Shown: positions 30,664-44,002 of the stretch, in pieces
Layout of the letters: each line of letters opens with the position of its first letter
Numbering within the stretch: position 1 is the stretch's first letter
Assembly (NCBI GenBank): GCA_963930645.1
Contig: OZ005650.1
Coordinates: forward strand, 235,491,688 to 235,555,687
DNA from: Salticus scenicus
Lineage: Eukaryota; Arthropoda; Arachnida; Araneae; Salticidae
Length of the DNA stretch: 64,000 bases
Direction: 5' to 3'
The notes under the pieces: model-generated
What the model saw: only the letters and a program-made list of their open reading frames with translations
The model's database searches: none
What the model was told of the DNA's origin: nothing
Program-made: the position numbers and the translations under genes

Positions 30664-30669
30664 GGCAAT

Positions 30670-32419
30670 TATCAAAAGGTGGGCACAGAACACATACCAT
30701 AACTTTAAGCTTTAATAATAAATATAAATGTAGTCTCACTGACTTCATTTTTTTTCTCTGGAATCCTAATTCTGTTCAAAGACAAGAATTGATACAATTT
30801 GTTGCACAATATTTGTGTAAATATCTTAAAATTTTATTATTTTGAACTAAAAGTGTGAATTTTGGACATCCAAAACGTTAAATGATTCAAGATGCATCAC
30901 CAATAAATAGTTATAACTTATTTTCGGGTGATTCTAACGGAAAATAATGGGTAGGCATAGGGAAGTGATGATTGTGACATAATTTCTTTATCAGAAACAA
31001 TACTGGTTTGATGATATTTCGAAAATAAACTGGACTTTTACAAATGAAAATATTTTGCACTTTGTTATGTTCAAAAGTAACGATCGAAACAATGCTATTT
31101 TAACACAAACTATATTAGGTCTAATGTCTAATGAATCGAAACACTCTTATCTTTCTTTAAAATAATTTTTTAAATGTTTTTATTCTAAAATTTATGTATT
31201 TCTGTAAAATTTCTTTTCAATCAATACACTTTTCTGAAATAAGAAATTCCGAATACTGAAACGATCGAAACATATGAAATAGCAATAATTCTTATTTAAG
31301 TAAACATATTAAATAACAATGACCTGATATCTGATGATCTGATATCCTAAAATGTATAAAAACATTTGGTGCAATTTTTTTCCTAAATAATTAGTTGTTT
31401 TCTTTAAATAAAGCATATTTAATGCATTTACTTCATGTTAACGTTTCATGTTCCCACATTTTGAAAACTGCCCAAAAAAGTATTGCTTTTTTTCAAAAAT
31501 TGGGCCTGAAAATTAAAATCTGAATCCTGTTTTCTCACTATTTTATCGAAAAATGTTTAATTTGTGAAAACACGAACATAAAAATTGTAAAAAGAGGGGG
31601 TGGGAGGCAGCTGAATGTTGATAAGTAATTAAATATATAAATGAAAGTACTATGTAATAAAATGTGTAAATAATGGGTTAAAAAAAAAAGAAAAATCTTT
31701 TTCGATACTGTCCGTTTCGATACTGATTATTATTAATTTTCTTTTATTTTCTTTTTCTTTAAAAAAAAAAAAAGAAAAACGATTTTGATGAAATTCTGGC
31801 AAAAGCAGAATTTAGTTTAGCACGGAAGCTATTAGTCCCCCCCCCCCCCCCCCCAAATTATAACATCACTTTCAAATTATTCAATTATATTTTCGATAAA
31901 TTTTCAATTTCGATAAATGTCCAATTATCGTAAAACTGGTATCGTAAAAATTTATAGATTGAGACTAATAGTCCTCCACCCTAAAAAAAAAAAAAAGTTC
32001 CTATTTTTCACAAAAACATCTGAAAAAGACAGTCCAAATCAGGCTACATTTGGCGCGAACTTTTAAGTTTAAAAGGTGAATCTCTAAAAACTTTAAAAAA
32101 CATTAATTTTCTATATATGAAATAATTACGTGAATTGAAACCTAAAAGCTTCATTAAATTACTAATTTACTGTGTGCCATTTAACCAATTTTGCGTTTAA
32201 AATGCTATATTTTTATTTCAAGAGGGGCGAACTTATTTATATGTGCATTAGTTAGTTAGTTATTTTATTTATTTTTTATTTATTTTCAGAAAACTACTCG
32301 ATTGAGTAGTAAATCGCCGAGTACTCGGTGCTAGACGTGAGTAAATTTCAGCGCAAGAATGCTGCGTTGTTGAAAACATCACATATCTCTGCAATTCTGT
32401 CAAAATTTTAATACTTTTT
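30670..32419. other. AT-rich intergenic DNA
   Basis: No gene seen. There is a C-run near 31837-31854 and several A-runs. 32130-32340 is a diverged copy of 11800-12010. Confidence 0.5.
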
Positions 32420-33277
32420 ACTTTCCGAACACTATAATATAGTAAGGAAAGTATTGTAATCATGTCAAAAATCCGAATTTCAGATTTTGATGTTTCTATA
32501 CGTTTCGAGGTCCCCTGAGTCTGTTTTCACTATTTTTACGATGATGTACGTATGTGTGTATGTGTGTGTGTATGTATGTGTGTATGTCTGTGAGTGAACA
32601 CGCTAGCGTCTAAACGCTTTGTTCGAATAAGCTGAAAGTTGGTACGTATATTGTAAGTCACCATATTACGAACCCTATAGATTTTCGTGAATCTAGCACT
32701 TATAGTTTTTTTACAGGGACACAAAGAAAAATTCTTTATCATTATGGCCTATGGGACCAAAATCTTAAAAGTACGATAGCATCTAAACGCCTTATTCAAT
32801 TAAGCAAAACCTTTATACACATATGATAGGTCACAGATACTCAATCTGTATAGATTTTGGAGAATCTAGCGCTTACAGTTTTTTTACAGGGACACAAAGA
32901 AAAATTCTTCGTCATTATGCCCCATGGGACCAAATTTTTAAAAGTGCGATAGCATCTAAACGCCATATTCAATTGAGCTGAAAATTTATATGAATATTAT
33001 AAATCACTGTTGCACTAACTATAAGCATTTTGGTGAATCTAGCATTTATAGGTTTTTACAGGGACACAACGAAAAATTCTTTATCATTATGATCTATGGG
33101 CTCAAAGTTCAGTAGCGTTAAATAAAACATCGTGTAATATATGGACAAAAATACTCAAACACTCTATTATTGTTTTCTCTCTTTTGTTTGTTTAACAACT
33201 CCTCTTTCTTTACTTTATCTACAAAACTGTTAATTACTCAATGTTCGGAAAGTCGAGTGGAGTCACTCCAGATTTTT
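32420..33277 (+). repeat. ACTTTCCGAACA element, copy A
   Basis: Starts ACTTTCCGAACACTATA and ends near TGTTCGGAAAGTCGAGTGG, giving short inverted ends. Inside: a (TATGTG)-type microsatellite, then tandem subunits of about 150 bp, each with a TTTACAGGGACACAAAGAAA block. About one subunit shorter than copies B and C. The minus-strand ORF here repeats in all copies and is not coding. Confidence 0.75.
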
Positions 33278-34600
33278 TCAGTAATAATCGCGAATTTAGC
33301 CTATTCTTGCTAACCTCTCACAATTTAATGATATCTTTATGACGTAATTTAAATACAAACCAACCTTTTATGTCCTGTTTAGGTTTACAATATAAAAAGT
33401 TTTAAAATGATGGTTTCAGCCAAATTTGTTTTTATTTTATTTTATTTTATTTTTTATGGCAAGAAGATTGGCAAAATAAAGTTAGATCGCAATTTCTCGT
33501 GCTACCGAGTTGTATATTTGAGTATCTCTAAAATTATTTTGGTAAAGAATTAGAAGATTACTTCAAATAATAAATGCTGCATATAAACTATTCATGTACT
33601 TTTGTGCCGAGATGGATTACTTTCATGATAAATTATATGAACAATGAAATTCAATTATCTTCCAAAGGTAATCAATATCAGAACTTTGAGCCAAATCCGA
33701 ATAGACTTTTGATCCTTATTTAATTAGAAAAACTCTTCCTGTTTCTGTTTTCATGGTTACGAAAGAACCTGGCTTTGGGCGAATCGCGGAACCATGTTAT
33801 TTTATTCATAGTCACCCGTGTACTGTTTCCCTTTCACCAACGGTCCCATCATACAAACTAAGTTCTTCTTTAACGCCACCTGTCGGCTGATATACATCCA
33901 AATTAATTAATGTAGTGTTAGTAGTATGATTCTCTCATATACCAAGATTTGTGCAATTATATAACAATAGAATCTCAGGTATAGTTTTCCCTTTCTCTGG
34001 GAAATTTGCAGCATTGCACCGCCACCTATCGATCAGTATGTACCCAAATTGAATCACATAATGTCTCATAATATTACATAATGTCTCACATATCAAGTTT
34101 TGTTCGATTATACGCAGTATAACCTGAGATATAGCCGCTCCTTAAATTGCGTAAATCGTTGTATAGCAGCGCCACATTTTGAGAGATTGGCACCAAAATT
34201 TGATAGGTACTAATATATGTCAAGCTTCAGTATATAAATTTATATCTACTTCTGTGCAATAGTTTCTCAGATATAGTCTTTCCTGAAATTTCAGAACTCG
34301 CTGAGTAGCAGCGCCATCTTTTGAGTGGTTGGCACCAAAAGATGACAGGCACTAATTTATGTCAAGATGCATCTACATTTAAATTTATATGCAATTCTGT
34401 GCAGTAATTCCTGAGATAAGTTGCCACAACTCTTTTGTCACAAACGCACAAACGAGTAGACAGACATTTTCTAAAAATAGTCAGATCGTATTCTTGAACT
34501 CTCAAAACATGTAAATTCGTCGAAAATCAGAAGTGAAAAATTTTTACGGGTCTAATACTTTCTTCTATTGAAGAAAGTAATAAAAATTCTTTATAATTTT
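33278..34600. repeat. Diverged tandem subunits, related class
   Basis: From about 33840 to 34430, subunits of about 155 bp recur (GCAGCGCCA, TTGGCACCAAAA, TCTGTGCA-TA blocks). The region ends with TACTTTCTTCTATTGAAGAAAGTA, a hairpin. No coding sequence. Confidence 0.5.
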
Positions 34601-36025
34601 TTCTTCATTTCTTAGAGTTTTACAACAACAATACATTTCTTTGACAGTGTTAAGATCATTTCTATTGCTGTTAGGAAAGTTTTAACTGAATGGACATTTT
34701 ACAGACACAGTCGATGAAATAAAGTGATAGCCCATGACATTTAGAATAAAACAAGGTGTCAAAACAAAACTTCTCAAAAACATGTTCTCTTTTTCTTGCG
34801 AATAAAAATAATGGGATTATCATTTTGTCATAAAAGCAGATATGAGAATGGATGCAAAATAAAAGTACAAAAGTATCTTTTTTTTTTTTCTCTTTATTGC
34901 AAGTTTTTACTAATAATAGAGAAAATAAAGAAATTAAAAGGCAATTTTCCATATAATCACTAAACATATTTACGCATATATCTGAACACAGGTCAACATT
35001 TTTAACTCGGCTTTATAGAAGTGACATCCTTGCCCAACGAGTTAATAATCAGAAACTATTTTCATATCACTCTCAGAAAATATTTTGTGCAAAATAAGAG
35101 TTTATTCAATAAAAAAAATAAATAAAATAGTCCCTATGTACCAAGTCTGGGCAGTATGGAGGTGTTACCAGACTAACCACTCTAAGTTTTTCAACATTTT
35201 GTAAGTTTGGGGAGCAGTATGGGCATGGTATTAGCATGTAATCTACTATCTCTAAACAGGCGAACACTTATTTTGGCCATAAGAAATGAATTGCGGAATA
35301 CATCCTGCGAGACTACTTCTCTTTATATATCTTGCTGTTTCTTGAACTTACACTACCTAACCGTATAATACTGTAAGACGACAAACAACCTCTGCGATCA
35401 CCATTTGTCGGGGTAGAATCGCCCCTATTTCTTCAAGACTGGTATTCTTAAACGAACAGTAAACGCAGGAGAAGAACGTTGTAAAAAAAATGCATAACTT
35501 GTTTTGGCTGAATCAATTAAGCCTGACCCACCATCAGGCAAAAGAGGGCAACACTACACTGGAAAACAAAATTCTGCCACTGACATCTCGAAAATAAACT
35601 GCGACTCTAGAAAAATATATCTCCATGTCATCCTTATAAGTTTTATTTTATCTTTTTTTTTTTTTTTTTAGATAATTCTAAAATCCTCTGTAAAAATTTT
35701 AGAGCGTTTTTCTCTATTATCGTGGTCAAACTTATTTTAAAATCTCTGCAAGTAAATGTGACCACAAAAGGCGGATTCTAGTATCTATAAATTTAGTTTA
35801 TGAATACGTTCTAGATATCAAGAGAGGATTTCTTGCAATTTGAAATATTCTTAATGTATCGTTTCAACATCTAAAAAAGTATATACGCTAAAAATTCTCA
35901 ATGACTCTGTCTATTCATTTCACATTTTTACCTTATTTGCATAAATCTGAAATCTATATTTCTAGTTCAGGGATTCGAAAAATGTCTACTTAACTGTTTC
36001 ACAGGAAAGCGGTATAGTTATTTTT
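34601..36025. other. AT-rich DNA with a faint mariner remnant
   Basis: No intact gene. On the minus strand near 35135-35230 a short stretch (V-E-K-L-R-V-V-S-L then P-P-Y-C-P-D-L) resembles the mariner motif around PPYSPDL, without support on either side. Confidence 0.35.
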
Positions 36026-37062
36026 ACTTTCCGAACACTATAGTGAGGAAAGTATTGTAATCATGTCAAAAATCCGAATTCGAGATTTTGATGTTTCTAT
36101 ACGTTTCGAGGTCCAACGAGTCCGTTTTCACTATTTTTACGATGATGTATGTATGTGTGTGTGTATGTATGTGTGTATGTATGTGTGTATGTATGTGTGT
36201 ATGTATGTGTGTATGTATGTGTGTATGTCTGTGAGTGAACACGCTAGCGTCTAAACGCTTTGTTCGAATAAGCTGAAAGTTGGTATGTATATTGTAAGTC
36301 ACCATAGTACGAACCCTATAGATTTTGGTGAATCTAGCACTTATAGTTTTTTTACAGGGACACAAAGAAAAATTCTTTATCATTATGGCCAAGAGACCAA
36401 ACTCTTAAAAGTGCGATAGCATCTAAACGCCTTATTCAATTGAGCAAAAACTTAATACACATATTATAGGTCACAGATACTCAATCTGTATAGATTTTGG
36501 AGAATCTAGCACTTATAGTTTTTTTACAGGGACACAAAGAAAAATTCTTTGCCAAATTTTTAAAAGTGTGATAGCGTCTAAACGCCTTATTAATCCCAGC
36601 AAAGAATTTGTACACATGTTATAGGTCACATTTGAACCAACTGTATGGATTTTGGTGAATCTAGCACTTACAGTTTTTTTACAGTGACACAAAGAAAAAT
36701 TCTTTATCTTTATGGCCTATGAGACCAGCGATAGCATCTAAACGCCTTATTCAATTGAGCTGAAAATTTGTATGAATATTATAAATCACTGTTGCACTAA
36801 CTAAAAGCATTTTGGTGAATCTAGCATTTATAGATTTTTACAGGGACACAGCGAAAAATTCTTTATCCTTATGATCTAAGGGCTCAGAGTTCAGTAGCGT
36901 TAAATAAAACCTCGTGTGATATATGGAGAAAAATACTCAAACACTCTGTTATGGTTTTCTCTTTTTTGTTTGTTTAGCAACTCCTCTTTCTTTATTTTAT
37001 CTACAAAACTGTTAGTTACTCAATGTTCGGAAAGTCGAGTGGAGTCACTCCAGATTTTTTTT
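36026..37062 (+). repeat. ACTTTCCGAACA element, copy B
   Basis: Same structure as copy A with five subunits and the longest (TATGTATGTGTG)n run (36147-36230). Immediately followed by copy C. Confidence 0.8.
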
Positions 37063-38096
37063 ACTTTCCGAACACTATAATGAGGAAAGTATTGTAATCA
37101 TGTCAAAAATCCGAATTGGAGATTTTGATGTTTCTATACGTTTCGAGGTCCAATGAGTCCGTTTTCACTATTTTTGCGATGATGTATGTATGTGTGTGTG
37201 TATGTATGTGTGTATGTATGTGTGTATGTCTGTGAGTGAACACGCTAGCGTCTAAACGCTTTGTTCGAATAACCTGAAATTTGGTACGTATATTGTAAGT
37301 CACCATAGTACGAACCCTATAGATTTTGGTGAATCTAGCACTTATAGTTTTTTTACAGGGACACAAAGAAAAATTCTTTATCATTATGGCCTATGGGAGT
37401 AAAATCTTAAAAGTGCAATAGCATTTAAACGCCTTATTCAATTGAGCAAAAAATTTATACACATATTATAGGTCACAAATACTCAATCTGTATAGATTTT
37501 GGAGAATCTATCACTTATAGTTTTTTTTTACAGGGACACAAAGAAAAATTCTTTATCATTATGCCTATGGGGCCAAATTTTTAAAAGTGCGATAGCGTCT
37601 AAACGCCTTATTAATCTGAGTAAAAAATTTGTACACGTATTATAGATCACAGTTGCACCAACTGTATAGATTTTGGTGAATCTAGCACTTACAGTTTTTT
37701 TACAGGGACACAAAGAAAAATTCTTTATCATTATGGCCTATGGGACCAAATTTTTAAAAGTACGATAGCATCTAAACGCCTTTTTCAATTGAGCTGAAAA
37801 TTTATATGAGTATTATAAATCACTGTTGCACTAACTATAAGCATTTTGGTGAATCTAGCATTTATAGGTTTTTACAGGGACACAGCGAAAAATTCTTTGT
37901 CATTATGATCTATGGGCTCAACGTTCAGTAGCGTTAAATAAAACATCGTGTAATATATGGAGAAAAATACTCAAACAGTCCATTATGGTTTTCTCTTTTT
38001 TTGTTTGTTTAACAACTCCTCTTTCTTTACTTTATCTACAAAACTGTTAATTACTCAATGTTCGGAAAGTCGAGTGGAGTCACTCCAGATTTTTTT
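37063..38096 (+). repeat. ACTTTCCGAACA element, copy C (tandem with B)
   Basis: Begins directly where copy B ends. Closely similar to B but with a shorter microsatellite (about 37182-37230). The B-to-C period is 1037 bp. Confidence 0.8.
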
Positions 38097-39205
38097 AATC
38101 TGAAATAATTGTATATATTTTTGCATTTAATATTTTTAAATTTTCATTCTTTATTATTCAACACCATTTGCTTTGCATTTAATTGTATTGTCATGAAATA
38201 ACTCTCTATACGGTTAATTCTGAAACTATTCATGACTTAAGCTTTCGATATTTATCGAAAATACGTATTCCATTTATTATTATATAATTTATAAATATTT
38301 TTAATTAAAATTTTCAGAAACTATTCCCATGATATATTTTTAAATATACTTTCTGTAGAAATATTATAATTGTTTGTCTCTTACCATCTAATTTGATTAT
38401 CTTATTATAAGGAAGGTTCTTCAGTACGCAATATTTCTCTTTTTATTCGTCTTCTATTAAAATAAATCTGCTTATGCGATAACTAAACAAAATAGAGGAA
38501 ATGTTTGCTGTCGCTAGATAAACAAGTTTCTTCTATTTCTAGCCAATTCAGCGTCTGTATTCAGGAAGAAAAAAAAATCATTATTTTTTTCTTTCTTTCA
38601 TCAATGTGAACAACAAAAAGGGCTAATTACCTACGTGACAGCCGTACAAGAATAAAGATAACATGTCTCAAATCACCTAAACACTCTTGTTGCATCTATA
38701 TTTCCTCCGAAAACTTAAAAAATAAATTATTCGGATCTTTGCTATAACGTAATTATTTCGAGAAAAAAAAAAAAAAAATCTTGCTTTGTTTATTATTATT
38801 GTTAGTAGTGGTAGTAGCAAAAATGTTATTTCTTATTTACAATGGTTTAATGCTCAAAATAAGACATAAAATTCTGAAACAATGATAGACATTTTTATTA
38901 TTTAAAATAATTTTCAATCTATCTTGTGGTACAATGGCTTAATACTCAGTAATAAAACATAAAATTCCGAAACAATGATAGATATTTTTATTATTTAACA
39001 TCTTGTGGTATGCAACCAAAAGATTTCTCCCATAAATTATTTATGAAAAAATTATTGACATTACCACTATATATCAATGTTACTTCTCAGTTGTATACCA
39101 CGATTGTTTTCTAAAGTGTTTTCTGAATTTCAAGCTTTTAAAGATGTGAAACCCCCCGTTTAACAGGCTTGATCTAAACAAATTGTTTTTCTTTATTTTT
39201 TAAAT
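38097..39205. other. AT-rich DNA with a short tandem duplication
   Basis: No gene. About 38845-39010 contains two copies of a roughly 100-bp unit (AAAACATAAAATTC-GAAACAATGATAGA). Confidence 0.5.
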
Positions 39206-39207
39206 TA

Positions 39208-39862
39208 AGGGCGTTTCATGTTGAATTGCACAAAAAGAGTAGCTTTGCACAAATTTCATAATTGAATCATTTAGTCGAAAAAAATTAATTCCGAAGATAC
39301 AATTATACACGTTTTACCTGGCAACAGCGAAAAACACCTTCCGGTTGCAAAATCGCCGCTAGAGATATTATTAATCAAAGCGACGCCACCAGTTGCATTT
39401 AAAAACGTGCTAAAAAAAATCTGTATGGTAAAACTAATTGGAAGAGATCGTTAGACGGTGCACCACCACATTGGCATAAATACGTAGGTCAGTACCTGAA
39501 CTATAGTCGACCCCATCGCCATTGCTTTGTCGGCCACCAAGATCTCCCGATCTAAACTCTTATTATTTTACCTACAGCGTTTTATTAAAGACAATCTGTT
39601 CGTGCCTCCGTTTCCTCAAGACTAGCAACAATTGATGCAGCGGATAATTAAAGCGCTAGAATCATTAAGAGAGTTGTTCTATCATGTGACAGGAAGTGGA
39701 ATGCCGCATAGATATTTGCCGTCTCACCAGGGGAGGAAATCAAGGAACATTTATAGAAACTTGGATAACTATAATTTCGCTATAAATTTGATTTATCAAA
39801 GGAAAGTAATTACAATATTCTCAGATATGCTTCCATTTTCTCCATTTAATGTGAAACACCCT
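39208..39862 (+). mobile_element. Internally deleted Tc/mariner-type transposon
   Basis: Ends AGGGCGTTTCATGTTGAATTG and, inverted, AGGGTGTTTCACATTAAATGG, about 655 bp apart. It carries the decayed transposase below. Length and ends indicate a deleted copy. Confidence 0.6.
39455..39775 (+). pseudogene. Decayed DDE transposase
   Basis: Recognisable islands in shifting frames: D-G-A-P-P-H-W-H-K-Y-V at 39457-39490, P-P-R-S-P-D-L near 39535-39555, I-K-D-N-L-F-V-P-P near 39585-39610, and R-I-D-I-C-R-L-T-R-G near 39705-39735. These are the usual landmarks of Tc/mariner-like transposases downstream of the second catalytic Asp. Multiple stops. Confidence 0.7.
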
Positions 39863-39870
39863 CTATATAT

Positions 39871-40998
39871 ATATCAGTACAAAAAACCCTTAACGGGTTA
39901 AAAGTTTGTGACGCCGCTACTTTATGGCTATAAGAATTTGAAATATGAGTCTTAAAAATAATGATATCAAATTTTAAGTGACGCTTTGCAATTAGTTAAA
40001 ATATACATAGATTTTCTTATTTGATCATTTACTTTCTACTTTTATTTATATTTATAATGCAAACGTAATATTTTTAGCTTCAAGATCAGACAGATATATA
40101 AAATACAGACACTGATGCTTTTTCATTCGCATTTCAAATTCAAAATAACAGTTTTAAAGGGAATGATATAAAAATTCCAGTGGCGCCTCGGTGTTATTTT
40201 AAAAGATTTGTTTTTAGATTCCATTAAAATTACTTTTGTTTTGTCTAATAAAGCATATTTACACATTGAAACAGTGCTTTTAATTTTCAAATATACTGTC
40301 AAATAATTATACTTTCACTGAGTTTGCATTATAAATTAAAATTATTTATTTCAATAAATTGATTTATCTTTTGCGTCACGCTAACCAAAACATAGTATCA
40401 TAGTATCCAGCTGAGTGAAAATTTGCGCAAAGAGGGAGTGTGACGTAAAGAAAATATTTACACAGATTTTACTTACAGTTTTCGATAGCGTGACGCAAAA
40501 GATAAATCAATTTATTGAAATAAATAATTTTAATTTATAATGCAAACTCAGTGAAAGTATAATTATTTGACAGTATATTTGAAAATTAAAAGCACTGTTT
40601 CAATGTGTAAATATGCTTTATTAGACAAAACAAAAGTAATTTTAATGGAATCTAAAAACAAATCTTTTAAAATAACACCGAGGCGCCACTGGAATTTTTA
40701 TATCATTCCCTTTAAAACTGTTATTTTGAATTTGAAATGCGAATGAAAAAGCATCAGTGTCTGTATTTTATATATCTGTCTGATCTTGAAGCTAAAAATA
40801 TTACGTTTGCATTATAAATATAAATAAAAGTAGAAAGTAAATGATCAAATAAGAAAATCTATGTATATTTTAACTAATTGCAAAGCGTTACTTAAAATTT
40901 GATATCATTATTTTTAAGACTCATATTTCAAATTCTTATAGCCATAAAGTAGCGGCGTCACAAACTTTTAACCCGTTAAGGGTTTTTTGTACTGATAT
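39871..40998. repeat. 1.13-kb palindrome (fold-back element)
   Basis: Arms of about 510 bp (39871-40384 and 40488-40998) are near-perfect inverted copies around a unique core of about 103 bp. The ends are CAGTACAAAAAACCC and its complement, flanked by ATAT. The arms contain several TGACGC-like motifs. No ORF. Confidence 0.85.
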
Positions 40999-41094
40999 CA
41001 TTACTTTTTAGGGGTTATTCATCAAAAAATTGAAACAAGTGCTTCTGGTTCCTAGGAAGGGTAAACTGATTTATCTTTTATTATAAAGTTGCCA

Positions 41095-41127
<33 letters not shown>

Positions 41128-41908
41128 CAAAATTGTACAATTTTTCAATTCTACAATTTATTAATGGACTTGGTGGATTTCTTAATGAAGGCTTGTATAT
41201 ATGGAGTTTTAAGCAAATCGGTTCATAGAACCTTTCTAATGTAAATTTGAAATTTTCAGTGGACTGGCAGAGGGAAACAAGAGGGTAGATTAAGTTGGCA
41301 AATGAACATAACAAATACATTTCTGAGATAAATCCACACTACAGATTTAGTTTGAATTAATTCAGTATTTCAAACGTTATCATGCTGACAAATTTTCAAG
41401 TAGCCTGCCACTTGGAAACAAAATGGAGAAGCTTCGCACTAGAAAAAAATATTGAGTCTGATTGTCAAAGTCTTTAAAATAATAAGTGGGAAATTTCAAA
41501 TTTAAGTTAGAATTACGTAATTTACATTTTGCAAGTTTCTTTTTAGAGAATTACAAATGCAAATTAAACAATTTTTAAAAAATCAAGTTAATGTTAAAAA
41601 TGGAAATTTATTTATTTTCTTTTCCCTTTTGAGGCTAAGCTCCAATATTCACAATTTAAATTTTCGTCAAAAGTGCAGGTAACAATTATTTCACAAAAAT
41701 ATTTGGTGGAAAAAAATAGACAAAATATAAATTAAGCTCTACATTTCTATAATTTTAAAAGTAAGATAAAATCATTTGGAGAAAAAAATTATGGAAAATA
41801 CAAGTTAGCTAGAGTTAATACAAGTTAAGTAAAATACAAGTTAAGCTAAAGTTAATACAAGTTAAGTAAAATACACGTTAAGCTTAAGTTTTATGGAAAA
41901 TACAAGTT
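40999..41908. other. AT-rich intergenic DNA
   Basis: Poly(T) at 41099-41127. 41335-41410 is one diverged subunit of the kind at 12370-12640. Around 41805-41910 a short AATACAAGTTAAG motif repeats several times. No gene. Confidence 0.5.
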
Positions 41909-43020
41909 ATATATATATATTTCTTTTTAAAAATTAAAAATCTCTTTTTAAAATACAGTTACAGTTTATTCATATATTTGCTTTTCAGACTTTAAAATGA
42001 TATCTATTTTAAATATTAACATACTCAAACTAATTTTTTTATTATTATTTAAAGCAACAATGGCTAGGGGATGAAAGAGGGGATAAATACGCTGTATATT
42101 AAAAAAAAAAAAAAAAAAAAAAAACATAGAATTAAAATTCATGAAAAATGTGTCAAATAGCAATTATTGAAAAACACGTCAAAATAAATAAATGACATCT
42201 TTACTTTGAATCCCATAATAATTTATTTAAAAATATAATTCTCTCTTTCTTTCTTTCTTTTTTTTAATTAATTAATTTCTGCAGGAAAAATTCCATTTCA
42301 TAAATATATTTACAACTACAATAAGCAAAAAAACCCCTCCTTTAATTTTAAATAATTATTTCTACATGTTTCTAAGCAATTAAAATTGTCTTTAAGAAAA
42401 ATAAATTAAATATAAGAATGTATATGGTTTTAATATAAGCTACGAGATGGCGCCACTAGATGGCCAAATTATTACCTTCATGATAAAACAATATACATTC
42501 CAATATTTAAGCTATTTTTCTTTAAAAAAAAAAAAAAAACTTTTAATTGCTTAGAAACAAGTAGAAATAATTATTTAAAATTAAAGGAGGGTTTTTTGTT
42601 TATTGTAGTTTTAAAAACATTTATGAAATGGAATTTTTCATGCAGAAATTAATTAATTTAAAAAAAAAAGAAAGAAAGAGAGAATTATATTTATTAAATA
42701 AATTATTATGGGTTTCAAAGTAAAGATGTTATTTAATTATTTTGACGTGTTTTTCAATAATTGCTATTTGACACATTTTTCATGAATTTTAATTATATTT
42801 TCATGTTTTTTTTACATATATATATATACAGTGTATTTATCCGCTCTTTCATTCCCTAGCCATTATAGATTTAAATATTAATAAAAAAATTAGTTTGATT
42901 ATGCTAATATTTCAAATATGTATCATTTTAAAGTCTGAAAAGTAAATATATGAATAAACTCTAACTGTATTTTAAAAATAGGTTTTTAATTTTTAAAAAG
43001 AAATATATATGTATATATAT
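41909..43020. repeat. 1.1-kb diverged palindrome
   Basis: Inverted arms of about 510 bp (about 41909-42418 and 42503-43020) around a core of about 85 bp holding GAGATGGCGCCACTAGATGG. The arms differ by many substitutions and small indels, so it is older than the neighbour at 39871. It has homopolymers in one arm only. Confidence 0.75.
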
Positions 43021-44000
43021 TTGCAAAAGTGTATGTTTTAATTTAAATTAAAAACAAAAGATGGCGCCAAAACTCCATTTGCTGTTTTTTACTATTCCCT
43101 GTGCGGAAGGATACATGAATAGGAATCGCAAATCATTAAGCTATTTTTAAATCGATGTTTATGAATGATTAAAAATTTTTTGCTTTAAAAAATTGTAAAT
43201 TCATCATTATTATGATAAAATGGAATATCTAAAATTACAAAATACTTCCTTATTTAAAATGTTATCTAAATACTTTTTTGACTAAATATGAAATTTTGAA
43301 ATCAAAAATATCTTTTTCATAGCAGAAGAGAAAATATATTTAAGTGAATTTGACTTAGTATATATACAATAAATATATAAAAAATGTAATAAAGTATTTT
43401 TGCGTTAAAAAAGGAAAAATTTAAATAATTCATTGACTGCATTCACGTTGGTCAGCCAACCAACGTGCCTTGGAAGTAAGAACCGAATTACGACAATTTC
43501 GTCGAATAAAAGCATGCATTTTGGCGGAGTAATATAGTCCTATTTTTAAAGCAACTTAAAAAAAAACAAGAGTTTTCCTGAAAAAAACAAAAACGTTACT
43601 AGATTCAGAAAGATCCCATTAACAACATATATTAATTAAATTAAAATCGTTCGTGCGGTTTTAGAGATATTTTTTCACGAATTTAGTCCATTACATCCTT
43701 ACATCCTTACATCCTTACATCCTTACAAAAAATATCCTTACATTTTCCCTTTTTGGCTTTAAATTGAGATTCAGATCTCAAAACATACTGCATGTAGAAA
43801 CGTAAAATTTTCAGGATAGATTAAGACCGAAGATAAAAGACTATTTTGAAAAGATCAGAACAAAATATGGCATATTTGCTGAGATATTAAGTGTCGGCTT
43901 TTACAATTCTCTTTGATGTCAAACTAGCCGTATATATGAGTTCGCAGCGTTCAGTTTGTCCTTCCGCTTGCGTCACTCGAAAAACTGCCGTTTTTCATGA
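43021..44000. other. AT-rich intergenic DNA
   Basis: A hairpin CACGTTGGT/ACCAACGTG lies near 43445-43470. TTACATCC repeats about five times at 43690-43735. No gene. Confidence 0.5.
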
Positions 44001-44002
44001 TA

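Noticed and set aside
35135..35230. Mariner transposase gene on the minus strand
   Set aside because: Only about 20 residues resemble the PPYSPDL region; with no TIRs or other motifs it is kept as a faint remnant only.
36066..37384. Similar minus-strand ORFs of 68-108 codons in the three ACTTTCCGAACA copies
   Set aside because: The shared translation reflects recent duplication of the DNA. A His/Thr-rich half is the microsatellite, and no domain or sensible start exists.
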